NCBI GenBank assembly: GCA_045545235.1
Contig: JAZQAN010000013.1
Coordinates: 20,062 to 84,061 of the forward strand
DNA from: CAZNKU01 sp045545235
GTDB taxonomy: Bacteria; Bacillota; Clostridia; Monoglobales; Firm-18
Reading direction: 5' to 3'
Length of the DNA stretch: 64,000 nt
Under the pieces are notes generated by a model that saw only the letters and a program-made list of their open reading frames with translations, was not told the origin of the DNA and made no database searches. Position 1 is the first letter of the stretch, and each line of letters starts with the position of its first letter. A program made the translations under genes and the position numbers. Below are positions 50,638-59,395 of the stretch, one piece after another.

Positions 50638-52782
50638 ATGAAAAAATTATTGGCATTATTGGTGGTACTTACAATGTTAATCGGTATTATGCCGGTTGTC
50701 AGTGCGGCAATACCACAGAATAACGGTTTGGGTACTGCTCTTACTTTTAAGGAATGGGCGAGAAACTCTCCTTCTTCAGGCTCATACTGTGCTGTATCAA
50801 ATGTTGAAGATGCTACATTCGGCACAGCAACAAGATATACTGCAAAGGGAGTGGCAAACGGCAATAACTATACTCAGTACAAAAGTTTTATAAACTTTAA
50901 TTTGCCTGAAAGTATTTCTGCACCTGTAGCAGGTGACAGAGTAATGGTATCTTTCTATTACAGAATCAATACAGATGGCGACAATGTTGCACCTTTGACT
51001 TTCAGCGGTTCATCATCGTTAAATAAAAATGCTACAACAGGCAGAAATTTCGGTGATGTTTCAAAGGTTAATGAATGGCAGTATGTTTGCTATATTTCAA
51101 CTATAGACTCCACACTTTACGGTGCACCTTCCGTTAGACAAGTTGTTCGTTTTACAACATCCAAAAATACCGATAAGGTAAGTATAGATATTGCTGACCC
51201 TAAGGCTGTTTACATGGGTGCAGTTACGGCAGAAGGTGATGTGGCAATCAATGACCAGATTCAGTCTGTGCTTTCAACAACTGCAATTACAGGTCTTTCA
51301 GTTGGTGGTACAGCGGTTGATTTAACTGCAAATCCTGCATCATATACAACAGAGGAAGATATAACTGCCGAAAGTATTGCAGTTGCTACAAGATATGGTG
51401 CGGCAGACAAGGTAGTGGTTGACGTTGCGGCAGACGGATTGTCTGCAACAGTAAAGGTTTATGCACCTTATGTTAACTGGATGGCAACAGATGCAACACC
51501 TTCAGCTACATATACAATTGAAAAACTACAGGTTAAAGACCCTGTTGTGACAGTAACAGAAAACAACGGCTACGGCACAGGTGTTGTTATGGCATACGAA
51601 ACACCTGCAATTGCAACAAATGCGGCAAGAGAATATAACAGCCTTGACGTAATCAAGGGTGACGAGGCAGCACCTTTTGACGAATACTATTCATGGACAA
51701 GAGAAGAATTTGAAATAGAAGGCACAAGCAACGGTTGTTACATATCTGTTTCCGGCACACTTCCCGAAGGTGCAAAAGCAGGGGATTGGGTTTATGTTTC
51801 ACTTTATTACAGAGTTTATAACAGGTTTACAAATTCAGCAGGTGAAGTTGTAGACGGCAGTGGTATGGATGTTACTCCTGCAATCCGTTCTAATGGTAAT
51901 GATAATTCTTTGTACATACCGGGAACAACTACAAAATATATTCGTATGACCCCGGATGCTGAATCACAAAACGATGTTGGTGAATGGGAAAAGATTACAT
52001 ATATCCAGAAACTTACATACGATACAAATGAAAACTGGACACTTAAACTTACAAACAACTATACAAAAAATGCGACTGCAGGCACTTTGTCATGTACTAA
52101 CAGAAAGGTTGATTTTGCAGACATTAAAATAGCATATTTCGGCACGCCTACAAGTGACACACCTGATACAGATGAAAGTTTCTATGTGGCGGCAATTCAG
52201 AATGCGGCAGGTAACTTTGGTTTATCTACAGTTTATGTAAATGGCGAGGAGATTGATAAAAATACTAACCCCCTTAGTTATACAACACTCACAACTCCTC
52301 GCTACACTGCCCGCGAAAAACATTCAGTAGTTACAGGTAATACTGTACACGGTGCAGGTATGGCAAGTGTTGCGGAAACAGACGGAGGTTTTGAAGTAAA
52401 ATCATACCCACTTGATTATGATTGGCTAAGCGGTACTGATAATCGCGTTGCTTCATACACAATAAACGAAGTTGCAGAATATGATTTTTATGATTTTGAA
52501 CTTAACGGCAATACATTCACACTAAAGGCTGATAATGGATTGACCAATGCTAAAAAAGGTGTTATAATAGGAGCAAGTTATGATGCAATGGGTAAGATGC
52601 TTAAACTTAAGGCAGAACCATTCTCAATAAACGGTCTTGCCAATACACTAAGCGTAACTGTTCCGGAAGCAACCGGCGTTGCATCTTATAAGTTCTTTGT
52701 ATGGGATAGTGTTGCTTCAGGTATACCATACGTTAAGACAATTGTTGTAGACAATATTACAACAGGAAATATCAGTCAGTAA
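50638..52782 (+). CDS. Secreted protein with two repeated beta-sandwich-like modules
   Basis: 714 residues from ATG 50638, after GGGAGG. An in-frame ATG at 50608 precedes that site. The signal peptide is MKKLLALLVVLTMLIGIMPVVSA. Two related modules of about 250 residues each (starting NNGLGTAL and NNGYGTGVVM, each with a VYVSLYYR/VMVSFYYR strand) are followed by a C-terminal module. The same module recurs in the next gene's product. These look like carbohydrate-binding jelly-roll domains, but no catalytic residues are recognised. No SLH anchor. Confidence 0.8.
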   Translation: MKKLLALLVVLTMLIGIMPVVSAAIPQNNGLGTALTFKEWARNSPSSGSYCAVSNVEDATFGTATRYTAKGVANGNNYTQYKSFINFNLPESISAPVAGDRVMVSFYYRINTDGDNVAPLTFSGSSSLNKNATTGRNFGDVSKVNEWQYVCYISTIDSTLYGAPSVRQVVRFTTSKNTDKVSIDIADPKAVYMGAVTAEGDVAINDQIQSVLSTTAITGLSVGGTAVDLTANPASYTTEEDITAESIAVATRYGAADKVVVDVAADGLSATVKVYAPYVNWMATDATPSATYTIEKLQVKDPVVTVTENNGYGTGVVMAYETPAIATNAAREYNSLDVIKGDEAAPFDEYYSWTREEFEIEGTSNGCYISVSGTLPEGAKAGDWVYVSLYYRVYNRFTNSAGEVVDGSGMDVTPAIRSNGNDNSLYIPGTTTKYIRMTPDAESQNDVGEWEKITYIQKLTYDTNENWTLKLTNNYTKNATAGTLSCTNRKVDFADIKIAYFGTPTSDTPDTDESFYVAAIQNAAGNFGLSTVYVNGEEIDKNTNPLSYTTLTTPRYTAREKHSVVTGNTVHGAGMASVAETDGGFEVKSYPLDYDWLSGTDNRVASYTINEVAEYDFYDFELNGNTFTLKADNGLTNAKKGVIIGASYDAMGKMLKLKAEPFSINGLANTLSVTVPEATGVASYKFFVWDSVASGIPYVKTIVVDNITTGNISQ

Positions 52783-52851
52783 ATACTGATTATACCGAGC
52801 GGTGCTACAAACATATAGCATCGCTTGTGTTGTGAAAAGGAAGGGATTTGT

Positions 52852-54144
52852 ATGAAGAAATTTTTAGTATTTGCCTTGGTTTTAAGTGTAATAATTACAA
52901 GTTTTTCTGCCATTGTATCGGCAGACGGAATTGAAATTGTTATACCTGAAAACGACGGAAAGGGTACAGTTTTGGTAGGTGGTACGGACGAACTTGTAAG
53001 TGCCGTTAAAAACTGTTCCAATACAGAAAATACGGTAGGAGGAACTACTGCTACAAACAAAAACTGGTCAGTAGTATCAATAGCGGATATTAATGATACA
53101 TATTTTGACAAGGCTGTCAGAATTCAAAGTAAAGGTACAACAGTTGCACCGGGTACAAATCAGGTGCGTTTACAGTTTGCAACAGATGGTATTGAAGCAG
53201 GAGAATTTGTTTACATATCATTTTACTACAGACAGTTAAGCGAATTTGAAGGAAAAACATATACAGAAAAAACACCTTCATTTTCAACTCCTGAAATAGG
53301 CAAGAATTCAGGTCGTGTTACTCCGCAGACACAGGCAAGTGCATACCTTTCGGCAGAGGAATTTGATAAGTGGTACAAGGTATCTTACATTTATCCTATG
53401 ACATCAGCAGTTGCATCAGGTAACACTTATATGCAGATTGGCTTCAGTAAACCTTCAGCAGGGTTGCCCGAATATGTTCTGGAAGTGGCAGACTTTAAGG
53501 TTATGACATTTGGTTTGGCTACAGGCCCAAGTGCAGATTATGTAAAAACAGAAATCGGAAATATAATAGGCACAGCAGATTTTTCATCAGTAACATTTGA
53601 CGGTAGTGAAGTTGACCTTTTGCTTTATCCCGATGAATACACACAGTCAATTTACTGGAACGGTACATTGCCTGTAATTGATGGTAAGGATATAAACGGC
53701 AATGCCGTAGATGTTGAATACGATGGTGACAGCGTACCGCAGACAGTAAAGCTTACTGCTTATTGTATTGACTATGATGTAACAAATCAGGCAGACCAAC
53801 GTAAAAAGGAATATTTTGTAAACATTGATTTTTACCGTGCGTCAACATCGATTACTGTAGACGGTACGGCTACAACAGATCTTTCGTCATGTGTGGGCGG
53901 AGAAGAGGTTGTTATGAATGCAAGTATTTATAATCCACTTGGGGAAACTGCGGATTATACAGCGGTTATGGGTATATATAAGGGCAAAAAGTGTATAGCA
54001 ATCATTCCGTGGAAAATATCTGTAACAAGCACAGATGTTTCAAAAACACAACCTGTAAAATACACATTGCCTGCAGGGAATTACACAGGATGTGAAGTAA
54101 AAGCCTTTGTTATTTCACCACTTCGGATGTTTAAAGTAAACTGA
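52852..54144 (+). CDS. Secreted protein with one copy of the same module
   Basis: 430 residues from ATG 52852 (AGGAAGGG upstream). The signal peptide ends near IVSA. An NDGKGTVL... module with FVYISFYYR matches the modules of the preceding protein. The C-terminal part ends with a strand-rich region (ITVDGTATTDL to FKVN) typical of the last domain in Clostridia extracellular glycan enzymes. It may be a carbohydrate-binding partner of the lyase encoded next. Function not established. Confidence 0.78.
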   Translation: MKKFLVFALVLSVIITSFSAIVSADGIEIVIPENDGKGTVLVGGTDELVSAVKNCSNTENTVGGTTATNKNWSVVSIADINDTYFDKAVRIQSKGTTVAPGTNQVRLQFATDGIEAGEFVYISFYYRQLSEFEGKTYTEKTPSFSTPEIGKNSGRVTPQTQASAYLSAEEFDKWYKVSYIYPMTSAVASGNTYMQIGFSKPSAGLPEYVLEVADFKVMTFGLATGPSADYVKTEIGNIIGTADFSSVTFDGSEVDLLLYPDEYTQSIYWNGTLPVIDGKDINGNAVDVEYDGDSVPQTVKLTAYCIDYDVTNQADQRKKEYFVNIDFYRASTSITVDGTATTDLSSCVGGEEVVMNASIYNPLGETADYTAVMGIYKGKKCIAIIPWKISVTSTDVSKTQPVKYTLPAGNYTGCEVKAFVISPLRMFKVN

Positions 54145-54160
54145 TTAAGGAGGATAAGTA

Positions 54161-57100
54161 ATGAAAAAGATAATTGCACTTTTAGTTGTATTTACAATGA
54201 TTTTGCCGATGTGCCTTGTAAGTGCTGACGATTCCTCCTGGGAAAGTGATCAGTACGGTGATACAGCAGAGGATATGGCAAACAATCAGGGTGATACAAA
54301 CTCTGCACTTACAGAAGATGAAAAGGAAGAAGAAGGCGAAGTGTCCGATAGCACAGATAAACCAAGTTATATGATTGAAGATTATGACGCTTTGTTTGAA
54401 CAACCATTTGTTCCGGAAGACTATTCCGACCAGATGGATGAACCATATGCAAAGTATGGAATGTTCCTTACAGGTACAATTCACGAAAACGGAGCAAATA
54501 AGTATAATGCAGGTTCTTATGGTAATGGTAAGCTTACGGAAGAAGCCCTTCGTGGAGATATAAATGCAAACCTTCCTGAAATTCATGTGGAACGTATACT
54601 TTCAGGCAACTATGCCTTTGTTTCAGATTGCGCAACCTATTGGGCAAAGGACCACAAGGAATATATGGATATGCCGGCAATAATGGATACAGACGGAAAC
54701 TTCAGCATTCCTACAGATGTGGCAAAGGAAGTTTTTGGTGTAACATACAAGGAAAACTACGTACCTGCTTCATATATCGAAAAGGTTACAGATTACCGTG
54801 TGTTTAAAGACATCCGCGGATTTTTGATGTTCAGCAAAACTTTAGGTTCATCGGTTGATACATCTATTGTAGACCCCGGTGAAAATCAGTACTATGCAGA
54901 TTACTTCCACATTTCCGACTGTATCGGTACAATTTCCTGGGAAGATATTCATCCTACAGCCGAGCAGTACAAACAGTTCCGTGAAACATGGAAGTACTCG
55001 GTAACATATCCGGAGGGTATGGAAGAAAAATATGCAAAGTTTATTGAAGAATATATTGCGTCGGCAAAGAATTATATGGCACATATCGACCGCAATAACC
55101 CTGTAAACAGTCCTTTTGATAACATATACATACCTGACCTTTACGAATCGGGCTATGATGCAAACGGAAACAAGTTTGTTTCCCACAGTAATCAGCAGGG
55201 TATTGAAAATGCATACGATGGTATTTTCAATATGGCAAGAGGTTACTATCTTGCAAAAAGAACAGGTGCTGAAAGTGAAGAATGGTTAAAACAGTGCCGT
55301 AATGATATTATTTATGCAACAATGTATATGAGGGAAAAGCACCTTTCAAACAATATGTATCCGCTTGCAGGTACACCTCGTTTTACATCATTTAGAATTA
55401 CTACATTCTATAAAATGTGTACATCATTTATTCTTATGGAAAACGATTTGCCAAAGCAGGTAGTATATGATACATTGATGGAATTCTGTGCAAGAAACAG
55501 ATATGCAGAAGCTGACTATACAAATCGTTTCTGGCTTACAACTCCCCACATTTTAACGGCGATTATTCTGGAAGATGATGTAAGACTTAACCATGCTTAT
55601 CGCTTTATTAACCAATGTTTTACAGAGGTTAAAAAGGGTGAAGAAAATCCTATGAATCCTAACGGATTTTACGATGACGGTTCTTTCCCATACCACGGCG
55701 GTCTTGCTTATAATCTTGGTTACGGTCAGTCATTTGTAATTTCTGCATCAGAAATTATTTCAGTAACAAAGGATACTATATTTGACGTATCAAAGGTTCA
55801 TTCCTTTGAAAATATGTATAAATGGATTAAAACAGCGTGGCTTCCTTTCATATACAAAAATATGAAAATGAAGATGGTTGTTGGTCGTGAAGCACCTTAT
55901 GCATCAGGCAGACATCCTGTTGCGGCAATGCTTTTAATTGCCGACAATGCTCCGCCTGAAATACGTTCGGAACTTATGGGTTATATAAAACCTGCAATAG
56001 AAGGTGTTGAAAGTCAGTTCTACGAACAGAGATATTTCCCTGTATTCCGTTCACTTTCATATCCGTACATTATTGAAAAAATAGACGGAATTATAAATGA
56101 AACTAAAAATACTCAGGGAGTTGAAACAAAAGCATACAACAAATTCTATTATAATATGGACAGAGTTGTGCATATGCGTGACGGCTGGATGTTTGGTCTT
56201 GCAATGTCATCTGCACGTACAGGTAAGTACGAATCATCAAACACAACTCCTGTTAGTAGTTTGACAGAATGGTATATTTCCGATGGTATGACATATCTTC
56301 ACAACGACGATGTACAGTACCTTGCACCATGGTGGCAGGGTGACCCATACTTCTTGTCAGGTACAACAGTTGATGACTCCGAGCGTTCAACAGTACAGAC
56401 AATGTCAATGTCCGAATCAGAATGGGGCAGACCTGAAAACATGTGGGCAGGTGGTGCTACAACCGGTACAATAGGTGTTGCGGCATATGAAAACGGTAAT
56501 CAGTTTGTTACAGGTCTTGATGCATTAAAATCATACTTTATGTTTGAAGACTATGTTGTTTGCCTTGGTACAGGTATTACAGCAGGTAGAGGTGTAGTAG
56601 GCAGAACAGGTAATGCCTATACAGTTGTAGAACGCAGACAGTTGGTGGAAGAAGCTTCTGAAAATGTAGCGGAAGGTGCACCAACAGTAGGTTATGAAGA
56701 TGTCATAGTAGATGGCGAAAAGCAGGCTGTTGAATTTGATAACAAAAAACTTTATGAAAACCCTGAATATGTATGGGTTGAAAAGAACACAGGCTATGTG
56801 TTTACAGGTGATAACAGCATCTCACTTAAGAGAGAAGTTAAAGAAGGTTATTCTTTCCTTAAGGTAGTTGCAGAACATGGTGCAGATGTTAAGGACGATA
56901 CATATGGCTACACAATTCTGCCACTTGCAACAGCAGAAGAAACTGCAGAGTGGGCAAAAAATCCTGATATAGAAATTATAGAACAGTCCAACACAATGCA
57001 CGCAGTAAAACAAAAGTCAACAGGTATTATAATGGCAAATATCTTTAAAGCAACAACACTTGATGGTGTTAAGTTTGAAACACCATGCTCTGTAGTTATT

Positions 57101-57562
57101 GTTCCTGAAACAGACGGTAATGTGTACTATGTTGCAGACCCTACACAAAAACGTGATGAACTTAGTATGATTTTCCCTGAAAAGGTAAGTGTAAGCGGTG
57201 AAACTGCCAAGGCAAACGGCAAAAGTGTTACTGTATCAGTGCGTAAGCGTTTTGGTGATACATACAGCTTCAAAGCAGTAAAATCAGGTGGTACATCCAC
57301 ATCTGCATTAAAGACATATTCTTACAATATAAGAATTACAGGTAATGTTGCTTCAACTACACTTAATGCTTACGGTAACGGGGAAGTTAAGTTTGAAATT
57401 GTTAAAAACGGCGGTTACGGTACAGCAACATTTATAGGAGATCAACTTTACTATACAACAAAGGAAATCGGAAACTTTACCGATGTTATTCAAATAAGAG
57501 CAACAGACATGGCAGGTAATAGCGGAGTGTTCTCAGTAAAAATGCAAAGGAGTGGTAAATAA
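54161..57562 (+). CDS. Secreted polysaccharide lyase, family 8-like
   Basis: 1133 residues. After the signal peptide (ends near LVSA) and an acidic linker there is an alpha-toroid, then a beta-sandwich half. The catalytic region reads DGSFPYHGGLAYNLGYG, with H512 and Y521 nine residues apart, the His-Tyr spacing of hyaluronate/chondroitin lyases. MVVGREAPYASGR supplies R576, 64 after the His as in the family. These lyases cleave uronic-acid polysaccharides (hyaluronan, chondroitin, xanthan) by beta-elimination. The C-terminus adds a roughly 90-residue Ig-like tail. The unsaturated products suit the GH88/105-like enzyme at 62088. Confidence 0.8.
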   Translation: MKKIIALLVVFTMILPMCLVSADDSSWESDQYGDTAEDMANNQGDTNSALTEDEKEEEGEVSDSTDKPSYMIEDYDALFEQPFVPEDYSDQMDEPYAKYGMFLTGTIHENGANKYNAGSYGNGKLTEEALRGDINANLPEIHVERILSGNYAFVSDCATYWAKDHKEYMDMPAIMDTDGNFSIPTDVAKEVFGVTYKENYVPASYIEKVTDYRVFKDIRGFLMFSKTLGSSVDTSIVDPGENQYYADYFHISDCIGTISWEDIHPTAEQYKQFRETWKYSVTYPEGMEEKYAKFIEEYIASAKNYMAHIDRNNPVNSPFDNIYIPDLYESGYDANGNKFVSHSNQQGIENAYDGIFNMARGYYLAKRTGAESEEWLKQCRNDIIYATMYMREKHLSNNMYPLAGTPRFTSFRITTFYKMCTSFILMENDLPKQVVYDTLMEFCARNRYAEADYTNRFWLTTPHILTAIILEDDVRLNHAYRFINQCFTEVKKGEENPMNPNGFYDDGSFPYHGGLAYNLGYGQSFVISASEIISVTKDTIFDVSKVHSFENMYKWIKTAWLPFIYKNMKMKMVVGREAPYASGRHPVAAMLLIADNAPPEIRSELMGYIKPAIEGVESQFYEQRYFPVFRSLSYPYIIEKIDGIINETKNTQGVETKAYNKFYYNMDRVVHMRDGWMFGLAMSSARTGKYESSNTTPVSSLTEWYISDGMTYLHNDDVQYLAPWWQGDPYFLSGTTVDDSERSTVQTMSMSESEWGRPENMWAGGATTGTIGVAAYENGNQFVTGLDALKSYFMFEDYVVCLGTGITAGRGVVGRTGNAYTVVERRQLVEEASENVAEGAPTVGYEDVIVDGEKQAVEFDNKKLYENPEYVWVEKNTGYVFTGDNSISLKREVKEGYSFLKVVAEHGADVKDDTYGYTILPLATAEETAEWAKNPDIEIIEQSNTMHAVKQKSTGIIMANIFKATTLDGVKFETPCSVVIVPETDGNVYYVADPTQKRDELSMIFPEKVSVSGETAKANGKSVTVSVRKRFGDTYSFKAVKSGGTSTSALKTYSYNIRITGNVASTTLNAYGNGEVKFEIVKNGGYGTATFIGDQLYYTTKEIGNFTDVIQIRATDMAGNSGVFSVKMQRSGK

Positions 57563-59382
57563 TGAAAAAGTTAATATCCCTTTTAACTCTTTTGGCAATG
57601 CTGACCATGTGCATTATGCCTGTTTCAGCAAATGATGCTTCAATATCCGTGTATTACGAAGGAGATTTGAAAGTTAATTTTACAATGGCACTTGATGATA
57701 ACTCCACATATAGTCTTGATGGAGTAAATGCCGTAAGCAGCAATGACTCCGAGGCTACAATATCGATTATTTATAATGGCAACAATATGGGTACATTCTC
57801 AGTTTCTGCCAAGGAAATTTATGCAGAATACAGTGTTGAAGATCCCGACGTTCTTGTTATAAGCGGTACTGAAGACGGCGCTTTGCCGGGTACTGAAGTT
57901 ACTGTATCTGTTTTCTACAGCGGTAAGGATTATTCCAATGCAATAGATGGTCAGATCGGTCAGCTTGCTTCAATTCTGGTAGGCACAACTGATGCAGAAG
58001 GTAATTGGGAAGTTGAATTTGTAGCAAATGAAAGTGCACAGTACGATATTTACGCAGGTGCTTCTCATCGTGAAGTTCTGATGAAAACCGTTTATGTAAT
58101 GGAAGACAGAAGAAGTGTTATCGAAAGTATCAAAAATGGTGACAAAGCAGCTTTAAAATCTATTTTTGAAAATACTGCAACACTAAAGGGAATTATTGCA
58201 GATATGTCAATTTTAGAAGGTATTGAAGATACTGGTAGTGTGGGTGAAATTATTTATGGCATCCGTGAAGAACTTACAGATAAGGAAGATACTCTGTTAT
58301 ACCTTAACCTTGCTTGTGCTATGGCAGTTTTAAAGACTAAGGCGTCAGCATCTTCTATGGAAACTGTTATCGGCAGACTTGAAGAACACGCTTATGCTTT
58401 GGACAATTACAGCGTGTATGAAGAAAATAAGACTGCAGATATTTCTGCGGCGATGGCTAGAAGACTTGCAAAAGCAACAGATAACGGCATAGAGGGCTTT
58501 AACAAAGCATTTACAGATGCTATTATTTTAGGTGGTGTAGAAGGTAGTGCAACATGGGCAGACATCGCACCGTTTATGGAACTTTTAAACAATTCAACTT
58601 ATGCAGATAATGTTTACGATGTGTCTGTTGCGGTTGTAGGTAGCTATTATGAAACAATTGCAGACCTTGAAACAGCTATCAAAGCTGCTGTTAAAAAACC
58701 GGGAGGCAGTGGTGGCTCCGGCGGAGGCGGAGGTGGAGGCGGTTCCTATAAGCCTTCCACAAACACTAATACAGATAATAAGTTTGGTATAATTCCTGAA
58801 AATGAACTTGAAGAGGTTACACAGCCTGAAGAGGAAGAAACTGTAGAAAAGGTATTGTTTACAGACGTTGCGGAAAGCCATTGGGCATTTGATGCTATCC
58901 ATTATCTATATTGGCAGGAAATTGTAAGTGGTGATGACAAAGGTCAGTTTAATCCTGACAACAGTGTAACTCGTGTGGAAATGATTAAGATGCTATGCAA
59001 TACGTTTGGTATAAAGCCTGTAAATAAAGCAAGCTTTGATGATGTAACTGCATCAGACTGGTTCTATGGTTACGCAGGTGCGGCGTATAGTGCAGGTCTT
59101 GTTAAGGGTAGTGACGGCAAATTGAATCCAAACGACCTGTTAACACGTGAAGATATGGCAGTTTTGGTATATCGATTTGCACAGTATAGTGGTGTTGAAT
59201 TTGAAACATCAGATGTAAAATTCAAAGATTCTACAAGTATTTCCGATTATGCTAAAGATGCAATAAATGCACTTAACACAGCAGGCTTTGTAAATGGTAT
59301 GGGCGACGGAACATACGCTCCAAAGGGTACATCTACAAGAGCACAGGTTGCTACAATACTATACAGATATTTAACAAGATAA
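57562..59382 (+). CDS. SLH-anchored surface protein
   Basis: 606 residues, start overlapping the previous stop by one base (TAATG). A signal peptide is followed by an N-terminal region of about 360 residues I do not recognise. A Gly/Ser-rich hinge comes next (GGSGGSGGGGGGGGSY), then three SLH repeats at the C-terminus (FTDVAESHWAFDAIHYLYW, FDDVTASDWFYGYAGAAYSAGLV and FKDSTSISDYAKDAINALNTAGFVNG). It is probably non-covalently bound to the cell wall and may present the neighbouring lyase or bind its substrate. Confidence 0.88.
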   Translation: MKKLISLLTLLAMLTMCIMPVSANDASISVYYEGDLKVNFTMALDDNSTYSLDGVNAVSSNDSEATISIIYNGNNMGTFSVSAKEIYAEYSVEDPDVLVISGTEDGALPGTEVTVSVFYSGKDYSNAIDGQIGQLASILVGTTDAEGNWEVEFVANESAQYDIYAGASHREVLMKTVYVMEDRRSVIESIKNGDKAALKSIFENTATLKGIIADMSILEGIEDTGSVGEIIYGIREELTDKEDTLLYLNLACAMAVLKTKASASSMETVIGRLEEHAYALDNYSVYEENKTADISAAMARRLAKATDNGIEGFNKAFTDAIILGGVEGSATWADIAPFMELLNNSTYADNVYDVSVAVVGSYYETIADLETAIKAAVKKPGGSGGSGGGGGGGGSYKPSTNTNTDNKFGIIPENELEEVTQPEEEETVEKVLFTDVAESHWAFDAIHYLYWQEIVSGDDKGQFNPDNSVTRVEMIKMLCNTFGIKPVNKASFDDVTASDWFYGYAGAAYSAGLVKGSDGKLNPNDLLTREDMAVLVYRFAQYSGVEFETSDVKFKDSTSISDYAKDAINALNTAGFVNGMGDGTYAPKGTSTRAQVATILYRYLTR

Positions 59383-59395
59383 CGGAGGTGAGATA

